Shown here: in pieces, positions 15,811 to 24,298 of the stretch | Layout: each line of letters opens with the position of its first letter | Numbering within the stretch: position 1 is the first letter of the stretch | Source of the DNA: Photobacterium marinum | Lineage (GTDB): Bacteria > Pseudomonadota > Gammaproteobacteria > Enterobacterales > Vibrionaceae | Assembly: GCF_000331515.1 (NCBI RefSeq) | Contig: NZ_AMZO01000043.1 | Coordinates: 1-40,982, forward strand | Direction: 5' to 3' | DNA: 40,982 nt | Notes under the pieces: model-generated | Told to the model about the DNA's origin: nothing | What the model saw: the letters and a program-made list of their open reading frames with translations, nothing else | The model's database searches: none | Program-made: the position numbers and the translations under genes

Positions 15811-16200
15811 TCAAGCTGTTCGCCAGGCAGCTACTGCAAGTACCACCCAGCCAATAATAAAACACATGCCCCCGATTGGAGTGATGGGGCCAAACCACTT
15901 TATGCCCGTCAGCACCAGCGCATACAGGCTGCCGCTGAAGCACAATATCCCCGTTGCAAAAAACAGGGCTGCGTATGATACCGCTTTTGTCGGCATAATG
16001 CGCAACCAAATTCCACATCCCATCATGGCAAGGCTGTGCCAGATTTGATACTGAACGCCGGTTTTAAACACATCCAACATATCGGCCGATATCCGCGCTT
16101 TAAGCCCGTGAGCAGCAAAGGCCCCAAGAGCGACTGCCAGTGCTGCGCTAATCGCCGAGAAAAACAGGATTTTTCCCGGCCAGCTCTTATTCACTGGCAT
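15811..16200 (-). CDS. DUF423 membrane protein (YgdD family)
   Basis: This is a 129-residue integral membrane protein with four predicted hydrophobic segments and the DUF423 hallmarks A-L-G-A-F-A-A-H-G-L, a G-V-Q-Y-Q-x-W-H-S-L segment and P-I-G-G. Function is unknown. E. coli ygdD also lies between gcvA and rlmM, so the neighbourhood supports the identity. I set the start at the ATG at 16200, which has GGGAG eight bases upstream; the GTG at 16206 is too close to it. The start lies inside the 3' end of the hydrolase gene, suggesting translational coupling. Its stop lies nine bases before the rlmM start. Confidence 0.88.
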   Translation of the reverse strand: MPVNKSWPGKILFFSAISAALAVALGAFAAHGLKARISADMLDVFKTGVQYQIWHSLAMMGCGIWLRIMPTKAVSYAALFFATGILCFSGSLYALVLTGIKWFGPITPIGGMCFIIGWVVLAVAAWRTA

Positions 16201-16873
16201 CGACACACTCCCGAATAAAGGCAGCTAATAATTCCACTGCCTGTTCCCAGTTCTGTCGCTCTGTCAGCCCGGAAGCTTTTCTTGGCTTGAAACCGTGGTC
16301 ACCGTCTGGCAGATATTTGATACGAACCGAATCGGCAAACTGCCAGCCTTCGACTTCAGCACGGGTACCGAATGTATCGCGCTCTCCCTGAAGGATCAGG
16401 GTTGACAGAGTCGTATCCTGCAAATGCCCGCCGCGGAAATTATCCGGCTTGCCCGGCGGATGAAAAGGAAAGCCCAGGCAGGCAACACCGCTCACTTTTT
16501 CGAGGCAGTTTTCGACATCCGGAGATTCTGCGGCAATATCGGACACCATCAGGCTGGCCATTCGGCCTCCCATGGATTTACCGCCAATCACCAGTTTGCC
16601 CTCGTCAGCAAAGGCATCAATATGACGCTGAAAGTCCAGCAGCAGTTTTGGCTGGCGATCCGGCGGACGCTTCTTGCCATCCTCGCGGCGCTTCACCATA
16701 TAAGGGAAATCGAACCGGATAACCCGAATGCCGTGTCCGGCCAGGCCTTTGGCAATCGCCGTCATAAACTCATGATCCATGCCAGCACCGGCGCCGTGAG
16801 CAAACAGAAACGTTGCTACGGCATCTTTGCTGTCAGGCCCGTCAATTAAATACTCAGGTAATACATCAGACAT
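16187..16873 (-). CDS. Alpha/beta-hydrolase (dienelactone-hydrolase-like)
   Basis: This is a 228-residue cytoplasmic alpha/beta-hydrolase. Visible features are the oxyanion segment F-L-F-A-H-G-A-G-A-G, the nucleophile elbow G-G-K-S-M-G-G-R (Ser in G-x-S-x-G form), the acid in L-I-L-Q-G-E-R-D and the catalytic His in D-G-D-H-G-F. It belongs to the small predicted-hydrolase group often annotated KANL3/Tex30-like or COG3571; the substrate is unknown. I set the start at the ATG at 16873, with AGAGGA upstream, giving an eight-base overlap (ATGTCTGA) with the gcvA stop. An upstream frame start at 16921 lies inside gcvA. It is an insertion relative to the E. coli gcvA-ygdD order. Confidence 0.85.
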   Translation of the reverse strand: MSDVLPEYLIDGPDSKDAVATFLFAHGAGAGMDHEFMTAIAKGLAGHGIRVIRFDFPYMVKRREDGKKRPPDRQPKLLLDFQRHIDAFADEGKLVIGGKSMGGRMASLMVSDIAAESPDVENCLEKVSGVACLGFPFHPPGKPDNFRGGHLQDTTLSTLILQGERDTFGTRAEVEGWQFADSVRIKYLPDGDHGFKPRKASGLTERQNWEQAVELLAAFIRECVDASE

Positions 16874-17774
16874 CCGGCATATCCTCTTGTTCACGGGCTG
16901 CTTTCGCCAGTACCCAGTCACGGAAGATCTGAATACGACCGGTCTCCGCCTGCTTCTCCTGGCACACCAGGTAGAAAGCGTTCTTGCTCATCAGAACTTC
17001 ATCGAACGGACAGACCAGACGACCGGCTTCCAACTCCGGTTGCGCCAGTACATTGTTACCCAAGGCAATACCCTGACCGTGTACTGCCGCCTGCAATACC
17101 ATGGTCGAGTGACTGAAGATCGGCCCCTGGTTTACATTGGTACCAGTAATTTCATGGTGGCGGACAAAGTTCTTCCATTCTTTACGGGAAGTATCATGAA
17201 GCAAAGTATGGTTTTTGAGGTCTTCGAGGGAGCGCAGCGGCTTCGGGCCGGTCAATAGCATTGGTGAACAGACGGGGAGCAGAAATTCCTGATACAACTT
17301 GTCGGCACGCAGCCCCTGCCAGTTACCACGACCATAATAAATAGCCACATCCACATCATCGGTCAGCGAACCTTCATCCAAATCCACCGCTTTAATGCGA
17401 ACATCAATATCCGGATGCTGCTCATTGAAATCCGCCAGCCGAGGAACCAGCCATTGGATCGCAAAACTAGGAGGTAAACTAATGGTTAATGCACCTTTTG
17501 CACCTCGCTCCAAGACTTTATCCGTGGCATCTGAGATTGCAGAAAAGATGTCTTTGATGTCCAGAAAATAACTCTGGCCTTCTTCAGTCAACAACAAAGA
17601 TCGGTTGCGGCGGCGAAACAGCTTAAGTCCCAAAAACTCTTCGAGAGCCTTAATTTGGTGGCTTACAGCGGCTTGAGTAACGAACAATTCTTCAGCAGCA
17701 CGGGTAAAACTCAGGTGCCTTGCTGCCGCTTCGAACACTTTTAATGAATTTAAAGGAGGTAGACGTCTTGACAT
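16866..17774 (-). CDS. gcvA: Transcriptional regulator GcvA (LysR family)
   Basis: GcvA is the LysR-type regulator that activates or represses the glycine cleavage operon according to glycine and purine supply, and activates the small RNA gene gcvB. The 302-residue protein begins M-S-R-R-L-P-P-L-N-S-L-K-V-F-E-A-A-A-R-H, as in E. coli GcvA. It has a helix-turn-helix with S-F-T-R-A-A-E-E-L-F-V-T-Q-A-A-V-S-H-Q and an effector domain with L-P-P-S-F-A-I-Q-W-L-V-P-R-L. The GcvB gene lies divergently upstream, the same arrangement as in enterobacteria, which makes the assignment secure. Confidence 0.94.
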   Translation of the reverse strand: MSRRLPPLNSLKVFEAAARHLSFTRAAEELFVTQAAVSHQIKALEEFLGLKLFRRRNRSLLLTEEGQSYFLDIKDIFSAISDATDKVLERGAKGALTISLPPSFAIQWLVPRLADFNEQHPDIDVRIKAVDLDEGSLTDDVDVAIYYGRGNWQGLRADKLYQEFLLPVCSPMLLTGPKPLRSLEDLKNHTLLHDTSRKEWKNFVRHHEITGTNVNQGPIFSHSTMVLQAAVHGQGIALGNNVLAQPELEAGRLVCPFDEVLMSKNAFYLVCQEKQAETGRIQIFRDWVLAKAAREQEDMPDV

Positions 17775-17822
17775 ACTTTTCCTGCATTAGTTTTTTTTAT
17801 GGCAAACATTATAAATTGTCCA

Positions 17823-17851
17823 TTGCCGGAGTGCTACATAAACCCTATGAT
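17823..17851 (+). promoter_or_regulatory. Probable promoter of gcvB
   Basis: A -35-like TTGCCG (17823-17828) and a -10-like TATGAT (17846-17851) are separated by 17 bases. This predicts a start near 17858, about 190 bases before the terminator, close to the usual GcvB length. The gcvA start codon lies about 50 bases upstream on the other strand, so GcvA sites probably fall between. Confidence 0.6.
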
Positions 17852-17857
17852 TTGCAT

Positions 17858-18049
17858 CGCAACGGTGAGAGAGGTTCAGTTTTGCCCCCTCGGCATCTTA
17901 ACTCTCAGTCATAGTTGCGATGTTGTGTTTGCATATTGTCCGGGTTGTGCCGGACGGGTAGTCAATCTACCACTTTTACTTCCTGTATTTTTGACCTGTC
18001 TGTCAAAGTTTATTGTTAGCACTGTGCCCCAACACGGTGCTTTTTTTTA
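17858..18049 (+). ncRNA. gcvB: GcvB small regulatory RNA
   Basis: GcvB is an Hfq-dependent small RNA that represses many amino-acid and peptide transporter mRNAs by base pairing. The G/U-rich seed region R1 is recognisable at 17915-17938 (GATGTTGTGTTTGCATATTG). The second conserved block at about 17976-18003 (ACTTCCTGTATTTTTGACC, then TGTCTGTC) matches the enterobacterial R2 region. The 3' end is a hairpin, GCACTGTG (18019-18026) with CACGGTGC (18033-18040) including one G-U pair, followed by eight Ts. Its position divergent from gcvA is the known arrangement. The 5' end is predicted from the promoter and may be off by several bases. Confidence 0.92.
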
Positions 18050-18181
18050 TCTGTTTTTCCCCAATTCGCCACATTATCAATACCAACACCGTTATAATTA
18101 GCCTGAGCCAGCTGATAATCCCTTGCTCTTATGGCAAATAATGGCATGATCGCCACCTCCTTTTTCGCAATGTGACTCACC

Positions 18182-19402
18182 ATGACTGTTCAATTTGATA
18201 TCAACCAAATCCGCCAGCAGTTCCCGGCACTTGCCCTGGAATGCAACGGCCAGCCGCTTGTCTATCTCGACAGTGCAGCGACAACCCAAAAGCCAACAAT
18301 TGTTATCGAAACCATCCGACAGTACTACAGCGGTCACAATGCTAATGTTCACCGAGGCAGCCATGCCCTGACGGCTGCAGCAACCACACAATTTGAACAG
18401 GCACGCGAAACTGTCCAGCGCTTTATTAACGCCAGACAAAATAAAGAGATCATCTGGACTCGGGGTGCAACCGAAGCTCTGAACCTTATTGCCCAGACCT
18501 ACGCCCGCCAGAACCTCAAACCGGGTGACGAAATCCTGGTGAGCGAACTGGAACACCACGCCAATATCGTACCGTGGCAAATCGTGGCGGAGCAGACCGG
18601 AGCCAAAGTCGTTAAAATTCCGATGAAACCGGATTGCACCTTAGATATGGACGCCTTCCACCAGCGACTAGGCGATCAGACTAAAATTGTCGCCGTTGCC
18701 CATGTCACCAATGTAACTAGCACCCGAAATCCGATTGAGGAAATCATTGCTGCCGCCCACCAATATGGCGCAATCGCGGTAATCGACGGTGCCCAGGCAG
18801 TCGCACATGAAACAGTAGATGTTCAGGCTCTTGATGCTGACTTCTATGTGTTCTCCGGCCACAAAATCTTTGCCCCGGCAGGGATCGGCGTGCTTTACGG
18901 TAAATTTGAGCTGCTGGATGCGATGCCGCCATGGCATGGCGGCGGTAAAATGGTAGAAAAGGTCTCGTTCGAAGGCACAACGTTTTCAGCCGTTCCGGGG
19001 AAATTTGAAGCCGGAACACCGAACGTTGCCGGCAGTCTGGCACTGGCCGCAGCTATCGACTGGCTGACCAGCCTGGATCGCCAGACCGCCGAAGACCATA
19101 TCCACCACCTGCGCCAGAAAGCACTGGAAGGCATCAAAGATATTGAAGATCTGCGCATTATCGGCCTTCAGCCGGATGCCAGCCTGTTTTCCTTTGTGGT
19201 TGACGGCGTTCACCATCAGGACATCGCAACTCTGCTTGATCAGCAAGGCATTGCCCTTCGCGCCGGGCACCACTGTGCCCACCCGATGCTGGATGCTCTT
19301 GGTCTGAGCGGTACCCTGCGGGTATCTCTGGCACTATATAATACAGAACAAGATGTTGAACGCTTTGTTGCAGCCCTGCACAAAGCGTGCAGCCTGCTTT
19401 AG
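18182..19402 (+). CDS. csdA: Cysteine desulfurase CsdA
   Basis: CsdA is a PLP-dependent cysteine desulfurase (SufS-like, group II) that removes sulfur from cysteine as a persulfide and passes it to CsdE, feeding Fe-S assembly and the TcdA branch. The 406 residues contain the PLP lysine K228 in S-G-H-K and the catalytic cysteine C365 in R-A-G-H-H-C-A-H-P. A-T-T-Q-K-P and N-V-H-R-G-S-H lie near the N-terminus, as in SufS and CsdA. The partner csdE starts nine bases after its stop, which favours CsdA over SufS. The ribosome site before the ATG is weak. Confidence 0.94.
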   Translation: MTVQFDINQIRQQFPALALECNGQPLVYLDSAATTQKPTIVIETIRQYYSGHNANVHRGSHALTAAATTQFEQARETVQRFINARQNKEIIWTRGATEALNLIAQTYARQNLKPGDEILVSELEHHANIVPWQIVAEQTGAKVVKIPMKPDCTLDMDAFHQRLGDQTKIVAVAHVTNVTSTRNPIEEIIAAAHQYGAIAVIDGAQAVAHETVDVQALDADFYVFSGHKIFAPAGIGVLYGKFELLDAMPPWHGGGKMVEKVSFEGTTFSAVPGKFEAGTPNVAGSLALAAAIDWLTSLDRQTAEDHIHHLRQKALEGIKDIEDLRIIGLQPDASLFSFVVDGVHHQDIATLLDQQGIALRAGHHCAHPMLDALGLSGTLRVSLALYNTEQDVERFVAALHKACSLL

Positions 19403-19411
19403 GAGAAACTG

Positions 19412-19840
19412 ATGAGCCTACCACACCACCCTTTCGGCACAGATATCACCAGCGACCAGATTGTTAACCAAATGTCCGCAGCCAATGGTTGGGAAGACAG
19501 ATACCGCAATGTTATTCAGCTTGGTAAGAAGCTGCCTGCACTGCCGGAAGAGCTGAAGCAGGACCAACTGAAAGTAAGCGGCTGTGAAAGCCAAGTCTGG
19601 CTGGCCCACCAGCAGGAGGGAGAAGTGTTCCACTTTGCCGCCGACTCCGATGCCCGCATCGTCCGCGGCCTGATCACTCTGGTACTGGCGGCTTACGAAG
19701 GCAAAACAGCAGAAGAAATCAAAGCCTTTGATATTGATGGCTACTTTGACAGCCTTGGCCTGATGGCCCACCTGAGCCCGTCCCGTGGCAACGGCCTGAA
19801 AGCCATTGTTGAGCAAATCAAAGCACTGGCCGACGCATAA
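19412..19840 (+). CDS. csdE: Sulfur acceptor protein CsdE
   Basis: CsdE is a SufE-family protein that accepts persulfide sulfur from CsdA. The 142 residues have the family's conserved acceptor cysteine C58 in V-S-G-C-E-S-Q-V-W-L, the helical G-W-E-D-R-Y-R-N-V-I-Q-L-G-K segment near the N-terminus, and L-S-P-S-R-G-N-G-L near the C-terminus. The ATG has AGGAGAA upstream, overlapping the csdA stop region, so the two genes form one operon. A terminator follows at 19883. In E. coli tcdA (csdL) follows in the same direction; here it is convergent. Confidence 0.93.
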   Translation: MSLPHHPFGTDITSDQIVNQMSAANGWEDRYRNVIQLGKKLPALPEELKQDQLKVSGCESQVWLAHQQEGEVFHFAADSDARIVRGLITLVLAAYEGKTAEEIKAFDIDGYFDSLGLMAHLSPSRGNGLKAIVEQIKALADA

Positions 19841-19882
19841 CGGGCTGTTTCCGAAAACACTCCGGACAACAGAAATAAAAAA

Positions 19883-19911
19883 GCGAGAGCCTCACAACTC
19901 TCGCTTTTTTT
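19883..19911 (+). terminator. Intrinsic terminator of csdA-csdE
   Basis: GCGAGAG (19883-19889) pairs with CTCTCGC (19898-19904), followed by seven Ts and preceded by an A-run. Its T-tract abuts the inverted-repeat element that begins at 19912. Confidence 0.88.
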
Positions 19912-20073
19912 ATACCAATCGGAATAAGTAAGTATTCAGATAATTGCGCAGGAAAAATCGCCTAGGACAAGGAAGAGTTTGCCGTAACTAGTGGTGCTAA
20001 TTACAAAAATTCTAACGCAGTAATAGATGATTTTAACAAGCAAGAATGATCAAACACTTATACTGATTGGTAT
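19912..20073. repeat. 162-bp MITE-like intergenic element with 18-bp terminal inverted repeats
   Basis: The left end ATACCAATCGGAATAAGT (19912-19929) and the reverse complement of the right end (20056-20073) agree at 16 of 18 positions. The interior has no coding capacity and contains AACTAGTGG and TCTAACGCAGTAATAG, which resemble intergenic repeats I remember from Vibrio, Shewanella and Photobacterium genomes. It sits between the csdE terminator and the tcdA stop codon, whose last base is the outer base of the right repeat. No clear target duplication is seen. Mobilisation would need a transposase elsewhere. Confidence 0.75.
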
Positions 20074-20882
20074 CATTTGAGGTGCTTTTCAATCAGCTTA
20101 TTCAGAATACGCGATACCGCGACAAAACCGAACGTGGCGGTGACCATAGTCGCGGCACCGAATCCGCTGGCGCAGTCCATACGCTTCGGCCCTTCGGCTG
20201 ATGCCTTGGCACTGCATACCGAACCGTCTGCCTGCGGGTATTTCAGTTGCTCAGTCGAGAACACACACTCGATACCGAATTTGCGCTTCGGATTTTTCGG
20301 GAAGTTATGGTGACGACGTAAAGTATCACGCAGCTTCTTCGCCAGCGGGTCCTGAATAGTTTTAGTCAGATCGGCAATCTGGATCTGAGTCGGGTCAATC
20401 TGTCCACCCGCACCACCCGTGGTGATAACTTTGATTTTGTTGCGCTTACAGTATGCCAGCAGTGCCGCTTTCGGCTTCATGCTGTCGATGGCATCCAGCA
20501 CATAGTCAAAACGACCATCAATATATTCAGCAATATTTTCCGGGGTAATAAAGTCATCAATCAAATTAACTTTACATTCCGGGTTAATCAGCTTAATTCG
20601 CTCAGCCATCACTTCAATTTTGCTCTGACCGACTGTACCTGTCATGGCATGGATCTGACGGTTAATGTTAGTGACACAAACATCGTCCATATCAATCAGG
20701 GTCAGCTCGCCGACACCGGAACGCGCCAGCGCTTCCGCAGCCCATGAACCCACACCACCGATACCGATAACACACACATGGGCAGCACGCAGTATTTCTA
20801 CTTCACTGTTACCGTACAGGCGGCGAGTACCACCAAAACGCTGGTTGTAGTTGTCAGAAGCCGGGGTATCTAATTCACGCAT
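20073..20882 (-). CDS. tcdA: tRNA threonylcarbamoyladenosine dehydratase TcdA (CsdL)
   Basis: TcdA is an E1-like enzyme that uses ATP to cyclise t6A37 to ct6A in ANN-decoding tRNAs; CsdA and CsdE assist it in E. coli. The 269 residues show the nucleotide-binding G-I-G-G-V-G-S-W-A-A-E-A-L-A-R-S-G, the D-D-V-C-V-T-N-I-N-R-Q segment, D-A-I-D-S-M-K-P-K, and a T-T-G-G-A-G-G-Q-I-D-P-T region, all as in E. coli TcdA. The C-terminal V-T-A-T-F-G-F-V-A-V-S is also typical. It is convergent with csdA-csdE rather than part of that operon, and the stop codon abuts the MITE-like element. Confidence 0.94.
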   Translation of the reverse strand: MRELDTPASDNYNQRFGGTRRLYGNSEVEILRAAHVCVIGIGGVGSWAAEALARSGVGELTLIDMDDVCVTNINRQIHAMTGTVGQSKIEVMAERIKLINPECKVNLIDDFITPENIAEYIDGRFDYVLDAIDSMKPKAALLAYCKRNKIKVITTGGAGGQIDPTQIQIADLTKTIQDPLAKKLRDTLRRHHNFPKNPKRKFGIECVFSTEQLKYPQADGSVCSAKASAEGPKRMDCASGFGAATMVTATFGFVAVSRILNKLIEKHLK

Positions 20883-20908
20883 AACTTTCAGTCGTTCAGA
20901 TAAAGAAT

Positions 20909-20929
20909 GAGCGCGTTTTATACGCGCTC
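20909..20929 (-). terminator. Hairpin between mltA and tcdA
   Basis: A perfect eight-base stem, GAGCGCGT (20909-20916) with ACGCGCTC (20922-20929), has a five-base loop. Read on the minus strand it is followed by ATTCTTTATC, a weak U-rich tail. It could end mltA transcription before tcdA, or attenuate it. Confidence 0.5.
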
Positions 20930-20986
20930 TGATAACAATTGTCCAGCCTGTGGGCCAGGCAAACTTGCATTATTGCCTATGAAGGT

Positions 20987-22081
20987 CTACCCGCCAACAT
21001 TCTGCCATGGACTTCCGGTCTGGCTGCCCTCAAGCCCCAGCTTCCATACCCGGCCGTAATGTTTGTAATGGCCGGCATCAAGCCCGGCTTGCGGCCCCAT
21101 ACCATGGTAGAGATCCAGATGGTTTTTCTTCACCGCACCGCCAGTATCCAGCGCCATTAATAATTTAAGCACATGCTGGCCGTTCCAATTGCCCTCGCTG
21201 TCAAGCTGCGGCACTTCTGCCAACAACACACTACCCATCGGCAGGTATTCACGATCCGCCGCGACTGAAGCGTGGGCCTGAAGCGGAATACCGGCTGTCC
21301 CCATTACATCCAGGCTGTCTTGTGGTTTGAAGAACACAAAAGACGGGTTCTGCTCCAGCAGCTCCCTTACAGAAGCGTGATCCTGCTGGCTGACCCAATC
21401 TTTAATGGCTTTGAGCGACATCTTCTCGCGTGGAACTTCATCACGCTCAATCAGCACCTTACCGATACTGACATAAGGATGACCGTTCTTGCCGTTATAA
21501 GCGAAATACTGCAGCTGGTCGTTATCTTCAAAGTGAACAAAGCCACTGCCCTGCACTTCCATCATGAAGATATCCAGCATCGAAGCGCTGTAACCCAGTT
21601 CCAACCCAAGTCCTTCAAGCGCACCGGCGTAAATATCGGCACGGGTCGGACACTGCTCTTCACATTTCGGCATGGCGTAAACCGGATAGCGGAATTTTTC
21701 ATTCGGCTCATGGCGCAGTTCAATCACCGGCGAGAAGTAACCGGTAAACATGACATTACCGAAATCATCAGCACCGCCCATCTGGGCTATCTGGATGCCG
21801 TAATTACTCAGTTGTGTCGGGTCACCACTATCCTCAGCCCACTTCTGAAGGTGCTGATAAAGCGGCTGATACTTTGCAGCCATTGACGGCGAACGCTCCA
21901 ATACCAGCTCCATCTGCTGTTCAAACTGGCTGTAATCCCTCGGTTTATCAGACTCTACCGTCGATACCTGATTTAATACCTGGTCAAAACGGCCATCAAT
22001 ATATTGCTGACCATGGTCTGTCGGCCTGGCACAACCGACCAGACCCAGAATTAACATTGCAATTGTTGCTTTACGAAACAC
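20987..22081 (-). CDS. mltA: Membrane-bound lytic murein transglycosylase A
   Basis: MltA is an outer-membrane lipoprotein that cleaves peptidoglycan between MurNAc and GlcNAc to form 1,6-anhydroMurNAc ends. The 364-residue protein starts at a GTG with AGG eight bases upstream. It has a lipoprotein signal peptide ending in L-V-G-C (Cys17). Family motifs are present: F-T-G-Y-F-S-P, M-E-V-Q-G-S-G, N-P-S-F-V-F-F and the C-terminal D-T-G-G-A-V whose Asp is the likely catalytic acid. The 3D-like barrel segment H-G-M-G-P-Q-A-G and G-R-V-W-K-L close the protein. The mltA-argA neighbourhood matches enterobacteria. Confidence 0.93.
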   Translation of the reverse strand: MFRKATIAMLILGLVGCARPTDHGQQYIDGRFDQVLNQVSTVESDKPRDYSQFEQQMELVLERSPSMAAKYQPLYQHLQKWAEDSGDPTQLSNYGIQIAQMGGADDFGNVMFTGYFSPVIELRHEPNEKFRYPVYAMPKCEEQCPTRADIYAGALEGLGLELGYSASMLDIFMMEVQGSGFVHFEDNDQLQYFAYNGKNGHPYVSIGKVLIERDEVPREKMSLKAIKDWVSQQDHASVRELLEQNPSFVFFKPQDSLDVMGTAGIPLQAHASVAADREYLPMGSVLLAEVPQLDSEGNWNGQHVLKLLMALDTGGAVKKNHLDLYHGMGPQAGLDAGHYKHYGRVWKLGLEGSQTGSPWQNVGG

Positions 22082-22284
22082 GGTAAAGACCTATGAAATA
22101 ATTAGGATATTTTCATCGCAAGTATGCACAAAGCGATGACGGCATGAAAGTAAGAATGTTTAACACTTTGTATAAAACAATATGTCAGAGCTCTGTCTTT
22201 TATCAAAAACAGTTACCTGCGACAGCAACAAAACTTAACGGAGCCGACAGTTTTCAGGAAGGAAAGGGAAAGAGATGAGTAAAA

Positions 22285-22683
22285 TTATGTGCAATTGAGC
22301 AGGCAATGATCAGGATCGCCTTCACGGGCAAAAGACGAAATGTAATGCGCCGGCTGCTGACGAACCAAACGGCCTTCATGAAGCTTATAGACATAGGTGT
22401 CATCACCCTTACGATAACTGAGAATCTCACCATCCCAATCATATCGAGTGGTAACCTGACGACCACCGACAAACACACCCTCCGGGCGAATTTCAAAACG
22501 GTCAGCAACATAAGGGGCAACTTCTTTTTCTACCCAAACACCGTTGATATCAGGAGGCGGCTCCTGACCAAGCGTTTGTGCATCAATAGCGCCAACTGCA
22601 AGCATGGCTGAGAAGAGAAAGCCGATCGCAACACCCGCCACAACGAAGGCAAACTGCATTTTCATTTTCTGGTTTTTCTTCAT
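22285..22683 (-). CDS. DUF2850-type membrane-anchored protein
   Basis: This 132-residue protein starts at the ATG at 22683; the open frame reaches to 22827 but that extension is AT-rich and unlike a protein start. A lysine-rich N-terminus and a hydrophobic segment (about 9-29) give a signal anchor. The remaining domain, presumably periplasmic, reads G-V-W-V-E-K-E-V-A-P-Y-V-A-D-R-F-E-I-R, G-G-R-Q-V-T-T-R-Y-D-W-D-G and S-Y-R-K-G-D-D-T-Y-V-Y. I associate this with DUF2850, a family I know mainly from Vibrionaceae. Function is unknown. The last residues include two cysteines (C-L-L-N-C-T). It is divergent from argA. Confidence 0.7.
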   Translation of the reverse strand: MKKNQKMKMQFAFVVAGVAIGFLFSAMLAVGAIDAQTLGQEPPPDINGVWVEKEVAPYVADRFEIRPEGVFVGGRQVTTRYDWDGEILSYRKGDDTYVYKLHEGRLVRQQPAHYISSFAREGDPDHCLLNCT

Positions 22684-22846
22684 AGGGCGGATTCTCAATT
22701 TGATCAATTCTGAATATACCTCAAGCAAGTCAGTTTTCGACAAAATGAACAATATGGAGTACGACAACGAGATCTTGAATCCAAAAAATCCGCTTTGATG
22801 CTGAACGGTACTGCTTGAACCAACCACTATTATCAGCGACTATGCT

Positions 22847-22893
22847 TGCATAATTATTAAGCATTTTTCGACGATAAACTGAATGATGCCTCA
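22847..22893. promoter_or_regulatory. Possible ARG boxes upstream of argA
   Basis: TGCATAATTATTAA (22847-22860) and TGAATGATGCCTCA (22880-22893) each match the ArgR half-site pattern TGAAT-N4-ATTCA at eight of ten fixed positions. Their spacing (33 bases centre to centre) is wider than the usual pair, so the call is weak. ArgR control of argA would be expected from established arginine regulation. Confidence 0.3.
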
Positions 22894-22941
22894 CACTAAT
22901 AGCAGCCTAATAACAAATCACTCAATAAATAACACGGATGT

Positions 22942-24273
22942 ATGACAGTGAAGCTACGAAGTACCGATTTGGTAAAAGGATTTCGCCAATCCGCACCGTA
23001 CCTCAACGCCCATAACGGCAAAACAATAGTGATCATGCTCGGTGGTGAAGCCATTGCCGACAGCAACTTCCCCCGTATTGTTAATGATATCGCCTTGCTG
23101 ACCAGCCTTGGCCTGCGCATCGTGCTGGTTTACGGCGCCCGACCGCAGATCAATCAATTGCTTGAGGCGCATAACGTTTCCAGTCCTTATCACAAACGGA
23201 TCCGAGTCACCGATAAGCGCACCCTTGAGCTGGCGAAACAGGCTGCCGGACAGCTCCAGCTCGATATCACCGCTCGTTTTTCCATGGGGCTGAACAATAC
23301 CCCGATGGCTGGCTCGCAGATCCATATCGTCAGCGGCAACTTCATTATTGCCCAGCCGCTCGGGGTTGATGACGGTACCGACTATCACAACAGTGGCCGG
23401 ATCCGACGCATAGACTGCCAGGCTATCAATCGCCAGCTTGAACAAGGTGCCGTTGTCCTGCTGGGACCAATCGCCAGCTCCGTCACCGGCGAGTGCTTCA
23501 ACCTCACTTCAGAAGAAGTTGCCACCCAGCTCGCAATCCGCCTCAAAGCCGATAAGCTGATCGGCTTCTGCTCCGAACAAGGAGTGCTTAATGATGACGG
23601 TAGTGTCGCCTCAGAGATGCTGCCTCACGAAGCAGAACAAGCCCTGCAAAAGCTGATAGAAAATGATGCTGACGACTGCGGTACAGGACGCTTCCTGCGT
23701 GGCGCAATCACAGCCTGTCTGGCAGGCGTTCCCCGCAGCCACCTGATCAGTTACAAAGAGGATGGCGCGCTGATCCAGGAGCTGTTCTCCATCGACGGTA
23801 TCGGCACCCAGATAGTTATGGCCAGTGCCGAGAAGACCCGCCAGGCTGGCATTGATGATATCGGCGGAATACTGGCCCTAATCCGCCCGTTGGAGCAGGA
23901 CGGAATTCTGGTACGCCGCTCACGGGAACAGCTGGAGCAAGAAATCGGGCAATTTACCATTATCGAGCGCGATGGTCTGATCATCGGCTGTGCCGCCCTG
24001 TACCCGTTTGAAGATGAAGGAATGGCGGAGATGGCCTGTGTCGCCATTCATCCCGATTACCGCGACGGCGACCGGGGCGTTATCCTGCTCAACAAATTAC
24101 GCCAGCAGGCTAAAAGCATTGGCCTGAAGCAACTTTTCGTCCTGACTACCCGTAGCCTGCACTGGTTCCTGGAACAGGGATTTTATGAATCCAGTGTCGA
24201 TCAGCTGCCGATGGCCAAAAAAGCCCTCTATAACTTCCAGCGCCGCTCTAAAATTTTAATTCTGGAGCTATAG
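22942..24273 (+). CDS. argA: N-acetylglutamate synthase ArgA
   Basis: ArgA makes N-acetylglutamate from glutamate and acetyl-CoA, the first step of arginine synthesis, and is feedback-inhibited by arginine. The 443 residues match the E. coli length. Residues 1-290 form an amino-acid-kinase-like domain (I-V-I-M-L-G-G-E-A-I-A, V-L-V-Y-G-A-R-P-Q-I-N). Residues 295-443 form a GNAT acetyltransferase domain (M-A-C-V-A-I-H-P-D-Y-R-D-G-D-R-G and L-T-T-R-S-L-H-W-F-L-E-Q-G-F). It is monocistronic and ends at a terminator shared with recD. Confidence 0.96.
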   Translation: MTVKLRSTDLVKGFRQSAPYLNAHNGKTIVIMLGGEAIADSNFPRIVNDIALLTSLGLRIVLVYGARPQINQLLEAHNVSSPYHKRIRVTDKRTLELAKQAAGQLQLDITARFSMGLNNTPMAGSQIHIVSGNFIIAQPLGVDDGTDYHNSGRIRRIDCQAINRQLEQGAVVLLGPIASSVTGECFNLTSEEVATQLAIRLKADKLIGFCSEQGVLNDDGSVASEMLPHEAEQALQKLIENDADDCGTGRFLRGAITACLAGVPRSHLISYKEDGALIQELFSIDGIGTQIVMASAEKTRQAGIDDIGGILALIRPLEQDGILVRRSREQLEQEIGQFTIIERDGLIIGCAALYPFEDEGMAEMACVAIHPDYRDGDRGVILLNKLRQQAKSIGLKQLFVLTTRSLHWFLEQGFYESSVDQLPMAKKALYNFQRRSKILILEL

Positions 24274-24298
24274 CTTCAAACATCGCCTCAAACAAAAA

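Noticed and set aside
17720..18101. Two small plus-strand frames across the gcvA-csdA gap
   Set aside because: They overlap the GcvB RNA and have no ribosome site; the conservation here is RNA-type.
18098..18580. 160-codon minus-strand frame opposite csdA
   Set aside because: It is the antisense shadow of a well-conserved csdA and has no independent signal.
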